The position numbers were made by a program, and so were the translations under genes. 40,946 bases of DNA from Armatimonadota bacterium (lineage in GTDB: Bacteria; Armatimonadota; UBA5829): contig JBDKUO010000040.1 in NCBI GenBank assembly GCA_039679645.1, positions 1-40,946 of the forward strand, written 5' to 3'. The notes under the pieces were generated by a model. The model saw only the letters and a list, made by a program, of their open reading frames with translations, was not told the DNA's origin and ran no database searches. Shown in pieces: positions 1 to 6,889 of the stretch. Within the stretch, counting starts at the first letter, position 1, and each line of letters starts with the position of its first letter.

Positions 1-45
1 CCATATCTGCTTCGGGTCCTGTGGCATTTCCTTGAATCGCGGCAT
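1..45 (-). CDS. 5' end of an unidentified gene (partial)
   Basis: Only the first 15 codons are in the window; the gene runs off the left edge. The start ATG follows a good ribosome binding site (GGGAGG, plus-strand positions 57-62) and the visible residues begin MPRFKEMPQDPKQIW. This N-terminus is loosely reminiscent of IS1182-type transposases, but 15 residues cannot establish that. Function is left open. Confidence 0.45.
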   Translation of the reverse strand, partial: MPRFKEMPQDPKQIW

Positions 46-187
46 TACATCAATCCTCCCATATAGGAGTTCGACAACTATACCGCAAATTCATGTCTCT
101 TCGCTTATTCTTTTTGAGACAGCTTCATCGTATCCGAAGCATATTCGTGCGCAGAGAACTGAACTCATTGTTGCGATTGTTTTGCTA

Positions 188-216
188 TTGCACTTTCTTT
201 GAGTAAGTGTTATATT
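188..216 (+). promoter_or_regulatory. sigma-70 type promoter of rpsT
   Basis: TTGCAC (188-193), a 17-base spacer and TATATT (211-216) match the housekeeping consensus well. A start near 223 would give a leader of about 48 bases before rpsT. Confidence 0.55.
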
Positions 217-270
217 AGTAAGGTTGTCGATACGAGCACTCTTATGGCAAGGACAGGGGGTGAAACCTAG

Positions 271-543
271 TTGCCGAATATTAAGTCAGTTGTTAAAGAC
301 GTCAAGAAGTCTCGCGAGCTGAGGCAGCGAAATCTGGACACAAGGTCCAAGATCAAGACCTTTGTTAAGAAGACCAAGGCCGCACAGGATGCCACGGCCG
401 ATACAGCCACAGCGTTCCTCAATGAGACTGTGAGCATAGTAGACAAGGCGGCAAAGCGCGGTATTATTCATCCGAACGCTGCTGCCAGACGCAAGTCCAG
501 GCTTATGAAGCGCGCCGCTTTCAAGGCAAATGCGCAGGCATAG
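271..543 (+). CDS. rpsT: 30S ribosomal protein S20
   Basis: This 90-residue protein is the primary 16S rRNA-binding protein bS20, which helps assemble the 5' domain of the small subunit. It is small, highly basic and helical, with the family pattern of an N-terminal Lys/Arg-rich helix (SVVKDVKKSRELRQRN), a central helix, and the conserved C-terminal GIIHPNAAARRKSRLMKR segment. The length matches the family. The start is TTG at 271, placed after the purine-rich site GGGGGTGAAA. An upstream promoter and a downstream hairpin suggest a single-gene transcript. Confidence 0.95.
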   Translation: MPNIKSVVKDVKKSRELRQRNLDTRSKIKTFVKKTKAAQDATADTATAFLNETVSIVDKAAKRGIIHPNAAARRKSRLMKRAAFKANAQA

Positions 544-572
544 CCGACGTCAATTAATAGATTTTTTAGACT

Positions 573-600
573 GAGAGGTGAGCTTTGCCGCCTCTCTTTC
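573..600 (+). terminator. probable intrinsic terminator after rpsT
   Basis: A six-base-pair stem (GAGAGG at 573-578 with CCTCTC at 591-596) is followed by a T-rich stretch (TTTCTCT). The stem is short and the tail imperfect, so confidence is moderate. Confidence 0.45.
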
Positions 601-610
601 TCTATGTACG

Positions 611-645
611 TTATGCGTTTTGGGTTATGAGTTGTGAGTTATGGG
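611..645. repeat. GTTATGAGTT-type dispersed repeat
   Basis: Short direct units (GGGTTATGAGTTGTGAGTTA) of the kind that reappear, on the other strand, at 21363-21420 and 22680-22705. The element runs up to the start of the acetyltransferase gene and supplies the GTG at 634 that could be mistaken for its start. Confidence 0.6.
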
Positions 646-648
646 CTG

Positions 649-1551
649 ATGGTCACCAAAAAGCACATTGAGATGGGACTCAATAAGATCGGGCTCGGCA
701 GCGGTGATGTTGTCGTAGTTCACAGCTCGCTGTCGAGCTTTGGTAGAGTCGACGGCGGAGCCGAGGCTGTTGTCGATGCGCTGCTGGAGACTATCGGCGA
801 GCAGGGAACACTTGTAGTGCCCACATACACATATGGTTTGGATGTGTATGATCCTCAGAGATCATCATCACTCTGCGGAGCCATTACGGAGGCTGTTCGC
901 AAACGTCCAAATGCTCTACGCAGCCTGCACCCCACTCACTCGGTCGCAGCAATCGGAGCACTGGCAGATGTAATTACCGGCGGTCATGAAAAAGTCCACG
1001 CATTTGCCCGCGGATCGGCGCTGTTCAATGTCCTCCAGGCTCGAGGCAAGATTCTCCTGCTCGGCGTTTCGCATAAATCGGACTCCATGATCCACGTTGC
1101 CGAAGAGATCGCAAACCTGCCGTATCTGGAACGGTCGAGGCAAATAGATGTCAAGAACGCACAGGGCAAGACCGTCCAAAAATGGGTTCGCAGGCCAGGC
1201 TGCAGCCACGGTTTTGATGCAATTGAAGAAATCCTGGATGAGCACGACGCCGTCCGTGAGACAACAATAGGCGAGTGCCGTGCGCAGATTATGGCCGCAA
1301 GATCGGTTGTCGACGCCGCGCTTGAAGTCCTCAAGATGGACCCTGAAGGCCTTTTATGCGAAAGGCCCGACTGCGAGGTATGCGCTCAGGCCAGGGTGAT
1401 GGTCGAGGCGACAGCGGTCGAAAAGCAGGACAGAGATACAATTGAGCAAGCTGAGGAAGAGGAACGCGTTCGCCGCGTGATCCAAAGACGGCTTCAGGGC
1501 GGCGAGGTCAAATTCTTTGACGCCGATGACGAATACACTTCGCCTAATTAG
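649..1551 (+). CDS. AAC(3)-family N-acetyltransferase
   Basis: Members of the antibiotic_NAT (AAC(3)) family transfer an acetyl group from acetyl-CoA to an amine, classically position 3 of aminoglycosides; many environmental members have unknown substrates. Visible family marks are VVVHSSLSSFG near the N-terminus, TLVVPTYTYG, and RSLHPTHSVAAIG, which contains the conserved histidine region. After about residue 235 there is a charged extension with CERPDCEVC and a predicted helix rich in Glu and Arg, not part of the usual core. The ATG at 649 is preferred because the family normally begins VTKxxI just before the HSSL motif, and the upstream GTG at 634 lies in a dispersed repeat; neither has a clear ribosome binding site. 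The 3' end overlaps the converging gene by 8 bases. Aminoglycoside resistance should not be assumed. Confidence 0.85.
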   Translation: MVTKKHIEMGLNKIGLGSGDVVVVHSSLSSFGRVDGGAEAVVDALLETIGEQGTLVVPTYTYGLDVYDPQRSSSLCGAITEAVRKRPNALRSLHPTHSVAAIGALADVITGGHEKVHAFARGSALFNVLQARGKILLLGVSHKSDSMIHVAEEIANLPYLERSRQIDVKNAQGKTVQKWVRRPGCSHGFDAIEEILDEHDAVRETTIGECRAQIMAARSVVDAALEVLKMDPEGLLCERPDCEVCAQARVMVEATAVEKQDRDTIEQAEEEERVRRVIQRRLQGGEVKFFDADDEYTSPN

Positions 1552-2335
1552 CCCCTATCAGAAAATCGCGAGACCGCTGGATCAGGCTCATTGCATCGTC
1601 ACCATGGTTGGCAAGCTCAATACACATAATCGCCTCCTGGGGCAAAGCATGCAACTCCGGCAGCACAGCGCTCCAGTCGATATTGCCTGCTCCCGGCGGC
1701 AGATGCAGGTCCTCCTTGCCCAGGTTGTCGTTGATGTGAAGCTCTATTATAAGTTCACGGAACTCACGCAGATAGTCCTCGGTAGGCACTCCATCAAGAG
1801 CCATGCTGCGATTGGCATGACCGGTGTCTATGCAGATTCCCAGCCCTATGGACAGTGGGTCTGAGCCGATAATATCGAGAGCGCGCCTCATCATCGCGAT
1901 ACCTGTGCGCCCGCTGTTTTCAAATGCAAGCCTGATTCCAGAGTCCTGAGCGAACTTGCATATATCACGAAGGATTTGTGGTGACGGCGGATTATTGCAG
2001 CGCTCCAGTCCGAACGTGGCCGGATGCACCACCAGCACACTCCCACTAAAACTTGCGACCATAGGAATTTCGGCCATGAGCTTGTCATAGTTCCACTCGA
2101 ACTGGTTTGTATGACAAGTCAGAAACTTAGCCTCTTTGCCTATCTCGCGAACCTGCTCGATCGCCTGCTGAGTATATGGAGTGTAATTATACTCCGAGAG
2201 AAAAACCTCTACTCCAATCCCGAAGTCCACAATCTCTTTCGCACAGTCGGCAACCGGCATGCAGTCACTTTCAGGGTCATCATGAGGAAAAAACACATAA
2301 ACTGATGCGCTGAGGTAGTTTTGTATATCGGCCAT
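1544..2335 (-). CDS. sugar phosphate isomerase/epimerase-like TIM barrel
   Basis: A 263-residue protein of the AP-endonuclease-2/xylose-isomerase-like TIM-barrel superfamily, whose members are metal-dependent isomerases, epimerases or dehydratases of sugars. The barrel is recognisable from GIDTGHA-like CIDTGHANRS, the metal-binding strand IELHINDN followed by KEDLHLPPGAGNIDW, and the terminal IMCIELAN strand carrying the last acidic ligand. An AGGAG site stands just upstream of the ATG at 2335. It converges with the acetyltransferase gene (8-base overlap). The substrate cannot be read from the sequence; inositol, xylulose or hydroxypyruvate-type activities are all possible in this superfamily. 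Confidence 0.85.
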   Translation of the reverse strand: MADIQNYLSASVYVFFPHDDPESDCMPVADCAKEIVDFGIGVEVFLSEYNYTPYTQQAIEQVREIGKEAKFLTCHTNQFEWNYDKLMAEIPMVASFSGSVLVVHPATFGLERCNNPPSPQILRDICKFAQDSGIRLAFENSGRTGIAMMRRALDIIGSDPLSIGLGICIDTGHANRSMALDGVPTEDYLREFRELIIELHINDNLGKEDLHLPPGAGNIDWSAVLPELHALPQEAIMCIELANHGDDAMSLIQRSRDFLIGAN

Positions 2336-2463
2336 TTCACTCTCCTTGTGAGATCGAGAAACTTAACTATACGACGAGTATGATCCCAATCCCTCTTTAC
2401 TACCATCTAAAACCCTGCAATAATAGTCTGGTTAACAATCAAGCGAACTATTGGAGGTTATAT

Positions 2464-2835
2464 ATGCCGAACAAGATCAAAATTTTAGCCGGGTCTGTAA
2501 CACAGACCGCGACCCTCAATGACAGCGCATGCGCAAAGAGAATCTTTGATGCACTGCCGATAGAGACAAACGGTAGCACCTGGGAAGACGAGATATACTT
2601 TGAAATCCCTGTAGACTGCAACAGTGAGAACCCACAGGAGACAGTGGAACTGGGCGACCTGGCCTACTGGCTGGCTGGAAGCTGCTTTTGTATATTCTTC
2701 GGGCCAACTCCTATGAGCCAGGGCAACGAGATCAGGCCCGCGAGCGCCGTTGAGGTATTCGGCAGGCTTGACGGCGACCCGAAGGAGTTCAAAAAAGTCC
2801 ACAGCGGGCAAAGAGTTGTTATCGAGAGAGCATAG
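2464..2835 (+). CDS. cyclophilin-like protein, TM1367 family
   Basis: A 123-residue protein of the DUF369/cyclophilin_TM1367-like family, a beta-barrel fold related to cyclophilins but without proven prolyl isomerase activity. Family signs are the N-terminal strand KIKILAGS, the DALPIE segment, EDEIYFEIPV, the block VELGDLAYWLAGSCFCIFFGPTP, and the closing VEVFGRLDG strand. The ATG at 2464 has a strong GGAGG ten bases upstream and agrees with family length; longer readings toward 2380 lack a site. It lies 27 bases before the GH13 gene and may be cotranscribed with it. Biological role unknown. Confidence 0.85.
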   Translation: MPNKIKILAGSVTQTATLNDSACAKRIFDALPIETNGSTWEDEIYFEIPVDCNSENPQETVELGDLAYWLAGSCFCIFFGPTPMSQGNEIRPASAVEVFGRLDGDPKEFKKVHSGQRVVIERA

Positions 2836-2862
2836 ATATAAAGTCAGGAGATGACAATCAGG

Positions 2863-4470
2863 ATGAATAGACCATGCCCGAAGTGGCTTGAAAACGCAGT
2901 GTTTTATGAAATATACCCGCAGAGTTTCTGTGATTCCAATGGTGACGGGATCGGCGATCTGCAGGGGATTATTGAGAAACTCGATTATATAAAAGACCTC
3001 GGATGCAACGCCATCTGGATGAACCCATGCTTTTTGTCGCCGTTCCAGGATGCAGGTTATGATGTCGCAGACTTCTATCGCATAGCGCCTCGCTACGGCA
3101 CTAATGATGACGCAAAGAAGCTCTTTGCAGAAGCCGCAAAGCGCGGCATAAAGGTCTGCCTGGACCTTGTGGCGGGCCATACATCCATTGAGCATGAGTG
3201 GTTCAAGCAATCGTGCAAGCCTGAGCATAACAAATATTCAAACTGGTATGTCTGGACCAACAGCATCTGGGACGCCGGAGACTGGACCGGCAGGTTTGTT
3301 GGCGGATACGCTCAGCGCGATGGCCAGTATTTGAACAACTTCTTTTATTGCCAGCCGGCCTTAAACTATGGGTTCGCCAACCCTGACCCGAACAAACCCT
3401 GGCAGTTGCCAATGGATCACCCAGACTGCCTTGCAGTGCGGCAGGAACTCAAAAACATAATCAAGTTCTGGCTGGATATGGGCGCAACGGGTTTTCGCGT
3501 GGACATGGCCAAATCACTTATCAAAAATGACCCCGATTCGGCAGTTGTCGCAAAGCTGTGGAATGAAGTGCGCGAATGGCTAGATGCCGATTACCCGGAG
3601 GCTGTTCTTATCTCGGAATGGGGAGACCCTGTCATTGCAATTCCCGCAGGTTTTCATATCGACTTTTTGTTCCAACTTCATGTTGGTTACAACTCGCTCT
3701 TCAGATATGAGCGGGACCAGTTCTGTAACCCCACACCCGAAAACCACAGCTTTTTCCGAAAAGAAGGCAAGGGTGATATCACTCTATTCCTCGACCAGTA
3801 TATGAACTACTACCGCAAGACAAAAGATAAAGGATATGTATCGCTGATAAGCGGCAACCATGATATAGGGCGGTGCTCACAGGGATGTGACAGCGAAGAC
3901 CTCAAATTGATATTCGCGTTCCTGCTGACTATGCCGGGCGTGCCGTTCATATATTACGGCGATGAGATTGGAATGCGCTATCTGAGCGGTCTGCCGTCCA
4001 AGGAAGGCGGGTTCCACCGCACGGGCGCACGCACGCCGATGCAGTGGTCAGCCGAAGCCAATGCGGGCTTTTCGACTGCAGACCCGTCGAAGCTCTATCT
4101 GCCGGTAGATCCGTCACCGGATGCGCCGAATGTAGCCGACCAGCAGGGCAAGCCGGATTCACTTCTGGAGACTGTCCGCGCGCTCATAAAGCTGCGCAAG
4201 GATAACCCAGCGCTGTGCGCCGACGGAGAGTTCAGCCCGGTCTACTGGGAGCCGAACGGGTATCCGTTTGTTTTTCTTCGAACTCTGAACGGTGAGAGAA
4301 TGCTGGTGGCGTTTAATCCGTCTGGCAAGCCTGCAGAGGTTGAGTTCCAGATCACCGGTTCAGGATTTAAGAACGAGCTGATGATGGGTAAAGGAGCACA
4401 TATTGCAGAGTCGTCAGGTAAGATAAAGCTGAAGATGGACGGAGTGTCGTACGGCGTTTTCAAGCTTTGA
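2863..4470 (+). CDS. GH13 alpha-glucosidase/trehalose synthase-like enzyme
   Basis: A cytoplasmic 535-residue enzyme of glycoside hydrolase family 13, with a (beta/alpha)8 barrel and C-terminal beta domain; it acts on alpha-glucosidic bonds of short oligosaccharides, trehalose or sucrose-like substrates. The four conserved regions are visible: DLVAGHTS (region I, about residue 101), GFRVDMAKS with the nucleophile Asp (about 214), LISEWGD with the acid/base Glu (about 252), and SGNHDIG with the third acid. Region I has Gly where NH would be usual. There is no signal peptide. ATG 2863 lies 12 bases after AGGAG; ATG 2851 abuts that site directly and would add four residues. The domain B segment and WLENAVFYEIYPQSF start resemble oligo-1,6-glucosidase and trehalose synthase subfamilies; the exact specificity is not resolved. 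Confidence 0.88.
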   Translation: MNRPCPKWLENAVFYEIYPQSFCDSNGDGIGDLQGIIEKLDYIKDLGCNAIWMNPCFLSPFQDAGYDVADFYRIAPRYGTNDDAKKLFAEAAKRGIKVCLDLVAGHTSIEHEWFKQSCKPEHNKYSNWYVWTNSIWDAGDWTGRFVGGYAQRDGQYLNNFFYCQPALNYGFANPDPNKPWQLPMDHPDCLAVRQELKNIIKFWLDMGATGFRVDMAKSLIKNDPDSAVVAKLWNEVREWLDADYPEAVLISEWGDPVIAIPAGFHIDFLFQLHVGYNSLFRYERDQFCNPTPENHSFFRKEGKGDITLFLDQYMNYYRKTKDKGYVSLISGNHDIGRCSQGCDSEDLKLIFAFLLTMPGVPFIYYGDEIGMRYLSGLPSKEGGFHRTGARTPMQWSAEANAGFSTADPSKLYLPVDPSPDAPNVADQQGKPDSLLETVRALIKLRKDNPALCADGEFSPVYWEPNGYPFVFLRTLNGERMLVAFNPSGKPAEVEFQITGSGFKNELMMGKGAHIAESSGKIKLKMDGVSYGVFKL

Positions 4471-4524
4471 ATAGCTGAGAACCTGGAACCACAGATTATC
4501 AAGACAGAAGTTTTGTTTTTTTCG

Positions 4525-4551
4525 GGAACCTATTTTTCCTAACTCAGCGTA
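4525..4551 (+). promoter_or_regulatory. ECF-sigma type promoter of candidate small RNA 1
   Basis: CGGGAAC (GGAAC at 4525-4529) and CGTA (4548-4551), separated by 18 bases. It resembles the promoters before the ECF sigma gene, htrA and candidate small RNA 2, but the spacer is one base longer. Confidence 0.5.
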
Positions 4552-4557
4552 ATGATA

Positions 4558-4633
4558 AAAGAAGCAACAAACGACCTTCTTTTCATTCTACCTCCTTTCT
4601 TTGACCCTGACCATCCGGTCAGGGTTGTTTTTG
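4558..4633 (+). ncRNA. candidate small RNA 1 with anti-Shine-Dalgarno tract
   Basis: No coding gene fits here. From the expected start about seven bases after CGTA, the RNA would be about 75 nt: a 5' hairpin (AAAAGAAG paired perfectly with CTTCTTTT), an unpaired pyrimidine tract containing CCTCCTTTCT at 4591-4600, and an intrinsic terminator. CCTCCTTTC equals the 3' end of 16S rRNA, so the tract is complementary to purine-rich ribosome binding sites. The same order of parts recurs 146 bases downstream. Small RNAs made by envelope-stress sigma factors that mask ribosome binding sites are known in other bacteria; that this is one is inference from architecture. Confidence 0.55.
4604..4633 (+). 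terminator. intrinsic terminator of small RNA 1
   Basis: Nine-base-pair perfect stem ACCCTGACC/GGTCAGGGT (4604-4612 with 4617-4625), a four-base loop, then TGTTTTTG. It may also end read-through from the GH13 gene. Confidence 0.85.
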
Positions 4634-4670
4634 TACACCTGACTCTTAATTTTAAGATTTTCATATACCG

Positions 4671-4696
4671 GGAACGTACAAAATGTGATATGCGTA
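4671..4696 (+). promoter_or_regulatory. ECF-sigma type promoter of candidate small RNA 2
   Basis: CCGGGAAC (GGAAC at 4671-4675) and CGTA (4693-4696) with a 17-base spacer, identical in layout to the promoters before the ECF sigma gene (31660) and htrA (30380). Confidence 0.6.
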
Positions 4697-4702
4697 GAAT
4701 AA

Positions 4703-4783
4703 ACTGACAAAGATACTGGTTATCTTTTCTCCTTTCTCCTCCTTTCCTTCGACCCCGGTCAACTAGATCGGGGCTCTTTTTTG
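4703..4783 (+). ncRNA. candidate small RNA 2 with anti-Shine-Dalgarno tract
   Basis: A second transcript unit built like the one just upstream. After the ECF-type promoter come a hairpin (AAAGATA paired with TATCTTT around a CTGGT loop), a pyrimidine tract with CTCCTTTC then CCTCCTTTCC (4738-4747), and an intrinsic terminator; predicted length is about 80 nt. The hairpin and terminator sequences differ from copy 1 although their positions match, so structure and the CCTCCTTTC tract seem to be what is kept. The distance from CGGGAAC to CCTCCTTTC is 68 bases in copy 1 and 69 in copy 2. Confidence 0.55.
4753..4783 (+). terminator. intrinsic terminator of small RNA 2
   Basis: Stem CCCCGGTC/GATCGGGG (4753-4760 with 4766-4773, one G-U pair), loop AACTA, then CTCTTTTTTG. 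It ends three bases before the stop codon of the convergent phosphorylase gene. Confidence 0.85.
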
Positions 4784-4785
4784 TA

Positions 4786-6087
4786 CTAATATGTCAGCTC
4801 ATGTATAAGTGGCGGGACTATCGAGACATCACCTATGGTATATGCTTTACAAACAGCCGACGCGACTTCGGATGTCTTCGATTCGTCGTTTGAGTAAAGC
4901 TCGGCCAATGCCTCGCCATTCTCGACTCTATCGCCAAGCTTCTTATTTGTAATTATGCCGACCGCTGGGTCTATAGAGTCTTCTTTACGCTCGCGGCCCG
5001 CGCCCAGCATGCATGCGGCCCGTCCGATAAGAGCGCAGTCGACCTCAGAGACAAACCCTGATCTCTCACTTACGACATCATACTTGTATTTCGCTTGGGG
5101 TAGCAGAGTATAATCATCAATCACGGCGGGATTGCCATCCTGAGAAGATATGATCTCTGCAAACTTCTTCAGTGCGCTTCCATTATCGAGTGATCCGGAC
5201 GCTATGGCGCGACCTTCGTCCAGGGACTTGCATTGTGCAGCCATGTATAATATTATAGCCGATAGCTCTACGCATAGATGTCTGAAATCTGCCGGGCCAT
5301 CACCTTTGAGAGTGTCAATCGCCTCGGCAACCTCCAGAGCATTGCCTACAGCCCTGCCCAGTGGCTGATTCATGTCCGTGATTGCAGTGCCGACTTTACG
5401 CCCCAGGTTTGTGCCGATTGCGATCATAGTCCGGGCAAGCTCCCTGGCTCGCGGAAGATCATGCATGAATGCTCCCGAGCCGACTTTAACGTCCAGCAGG
5501 ATAATATCGCTCGAACAGGCTATCTTCTTGCTCATAATGCTCGCGGCGATCAGCGGAATGCTTTCGACAGTGGCCGTGACATCGCGCAGAGCATAAATCT
5601 TCTTATCGGCGGGCACTATATCATGCGTCTGGCCTGCTATCGCCGCGCCTATATCGTTCACCTGTTTTACAAACTGGTCTGGACTAAGCGCCATATTGAA
5701 GCCCGGGATGGACTCGAGTTTGTCGAGAGTGCCGCCAGTAAATCCCAGACCTCTGCCGGACATTTTAGGCACAGCCAGACCGCATGACGCCATGACCGGG
5801 ATTACGACGAGTGTGGTCTTGTCCCCCACTCCACCCGTGCTGTGCTTGTCCACCTTTGTTTTGGATATTGACGATAAGTCTAATACTTCGCCGCTGTCGA
5901 TCATAGCCTGGGTCATGGCGGAGGTCTCGGCAAAGCTCATACCGTTGATATACGCAGCCATAAGAAATGCCGACATTTGATAATCTGGAACCTCACCTGC
6001 TGCATAATCCATTACAATTCTGGATATTTCACCATTGGTAAGCTCACGGCAGTCTCTTTTGGCGGCAATGATATCTTGTATCCTCAT
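4786..6087 (-). CDS. pdp: pyrimidine-nucleoside (thymidine) phosphorylase
   Basis: A cytosolic enzyme that splits thymidine, deoxyuridine or uridine with phosphate to the free base and (deoxy)ribose-1-phosphate in nucleoside salvage. The 433-residue length and three-domain order match the family: an N-terminal helical domain, the phosphate-binding signature VDKHSTGGVGDKTTL, the SGRGLGFTGGTLDKLESIPG block, the KVGSGAFM loop, and the C-terminal PYNP domain around YDVVSERSGFVSEVD. The ATG at 6087 is chosen because AGGAG lies seven bases upstream. It could equally be called deoA; substrate range (thymidine only, or uridine too) cannot be told by eye. It converges on the candidate small RNA pair. 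Confidence 0.92.
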   Translation of the reverse strand: MRIQDIIAAKRDCRELTNGEISRIVMDYAAGEVPDYQMSAFLMAAYINGMSFAETSAMTQAMIDSGEVLDLSSISKTKVDKHSTGGVGDKTTLVVIPVMASCGLAVPKMSGRGLGFTGGTLDKLESIPGFNMALSPDQFVKQVNDIGAAIAGQTHDIVPADKKIYALRDVTATVESIPLIAASIMSKKIACSSDIILLDVKVGSGAFMHDLPRARELARTMIAIGTNLGRKVGTAITDMNQPLGRAVGNALEVAEAIDTLKGDGPADFRHLCVELSAIILYMAAQCKSLDEGRAIASGSLDNGSALKKFAEIISSQDGNPAVIDDYTLLPQAKYKYDVVSERSGFVSEVDCALIGRAACMLGAGRERKEDSIDPAVGIITNKKLGDRVENGEALAELYSNDESKTSEVASAVCKAYTIGDVSIVPPLIHELTY

Positions 6088-6115
6088 CAGTTCACTCCTA
6101 ATAAGAGCCAAGAGC

Positions 6116-6144
6116 GCAGATTCCTCACTGCGTTCGGAATGACA
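6116..6144. repeat. dispersed GCAGATTCCTC...CGGAATGACA element
   Basis: GCAGATTCCTC, six variable bases, then TTCGGAATGACA; the same element occurs at 21314-21343 with a G-A-C-T-T-C centre. The arms (TTCCTC/GA and TC/GGAA) form an imperfect palindrome. Elements of this wording are scattered between genes in many unrelated bacteria. The rest of the gap 6088-6250 shows no gene. Confidence 0.6.
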
Positions 6145-6250
6145 TTACTCATAGCCTACGGGCAATGCCTATTGCATAGATTAGATTTTATCAGGAAGCA
6201 GGATGCAGTCAAGCATAGGCTGAATTATAGAGTAGATATTGGAGGCAACA

Positions 6251-6889
6251 ATGCGCTGTAATGCGGTCTGGATATCTCTGATTATCGTAGTTATATCGAT
6301 CCCGGCATATGCTCAGAGCAGCGTGCCTGCTGATTCGATGAATGGGCTGCAGATTACATTTTCGATAACACGAGACAAACTCTGGCAGATCAATGATGAT
6401 TTCTGGCACGCAGGCGAGTTCGAGCGATGCATAGCAACAATGCGCCTGATAACTCAGATAGACCCGCATGACACGCAGGCCTACAGCGACGGCGCGTGGC
6501 TTATGCAAAACCAGCTCAGAGACGATGAGGCAGAGGTCTTTCTGCTGGAAGGCCTTGCTGATAACGGTGATATATACGATCTGTATTTCGAGGTCGGATA
6601 TTATTATTACACGCATGAGAGGTTCAATGAAGCGGTAGACTATCTCATTGCAGCTTCGACTTTTGATGCACCGATGCCGGTTTGGCACACACTCGCTCAT
6701 GCATATGAGAGTGCAGGCTACGCCGAGTCGGCTCTGGGCGTATGGGCGCTCAGGAGCGCGGTCGACCCCGAAAACCCCGTGCCTCAAATGCAGATTGAGC
6801 GTATACTAAGCGGCGGGCCTGCATCAGACATTCCCAGGTTTCTCTCTCAGGCAAGGCAGGAGCGCAAAGCAAGAGCCGGAATAAAGTAA
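6251..6889 (+). CDS. secreted TPR-type repeat protein
   Basis: A 212-residue protein with a clear signal peptide (MRCNAVWISLIIVVISIPAYAQSS, cleavage likely after AYA) followed by helical pairs of TPR character: FERCIATMRLITQIDPHD, DEAEVFLLEGLADNGDIYDLYFEVGYYYYTHERFNEAVDYLI, and WHTLAHAYESAGYAESALGVWALRSAVDPENP. It is probably an exported scaffold. The ATG at 6251 follows GGAGG by five bases; the in-frame TTG at 6239 overlaps that site. It abuts the convergent metalloprotease-like gene with no gap. No enzymatic motif is visible. Confidence 0.75.
   Translation: MRCNAVWISLIIVVISIPAYAQSSVPADSMNGLQITFSITRDKLWQINDDFWHAGEFERCIATMRLITQIDPHDTQAYSDGAWLMQNQLRDDEAEVFLLEGLADNGDIYDLYFEVGYYYYTHERFNEAVDYLIAASTFDAPMPVWHTLAHAYESAGYAESALGVWALRSAVDPENPVPQMQIERILSGGPASDIPRFLSQARQERKARAGIK

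Noticed and set aside
649-1551. aminoglycoside resistance gene
   Set aside because: The family match is clear, but many AAC(3)-like proteins in environmental bacteria do not confer resistance, and no resistance-gene context (integron, transposon) is present.
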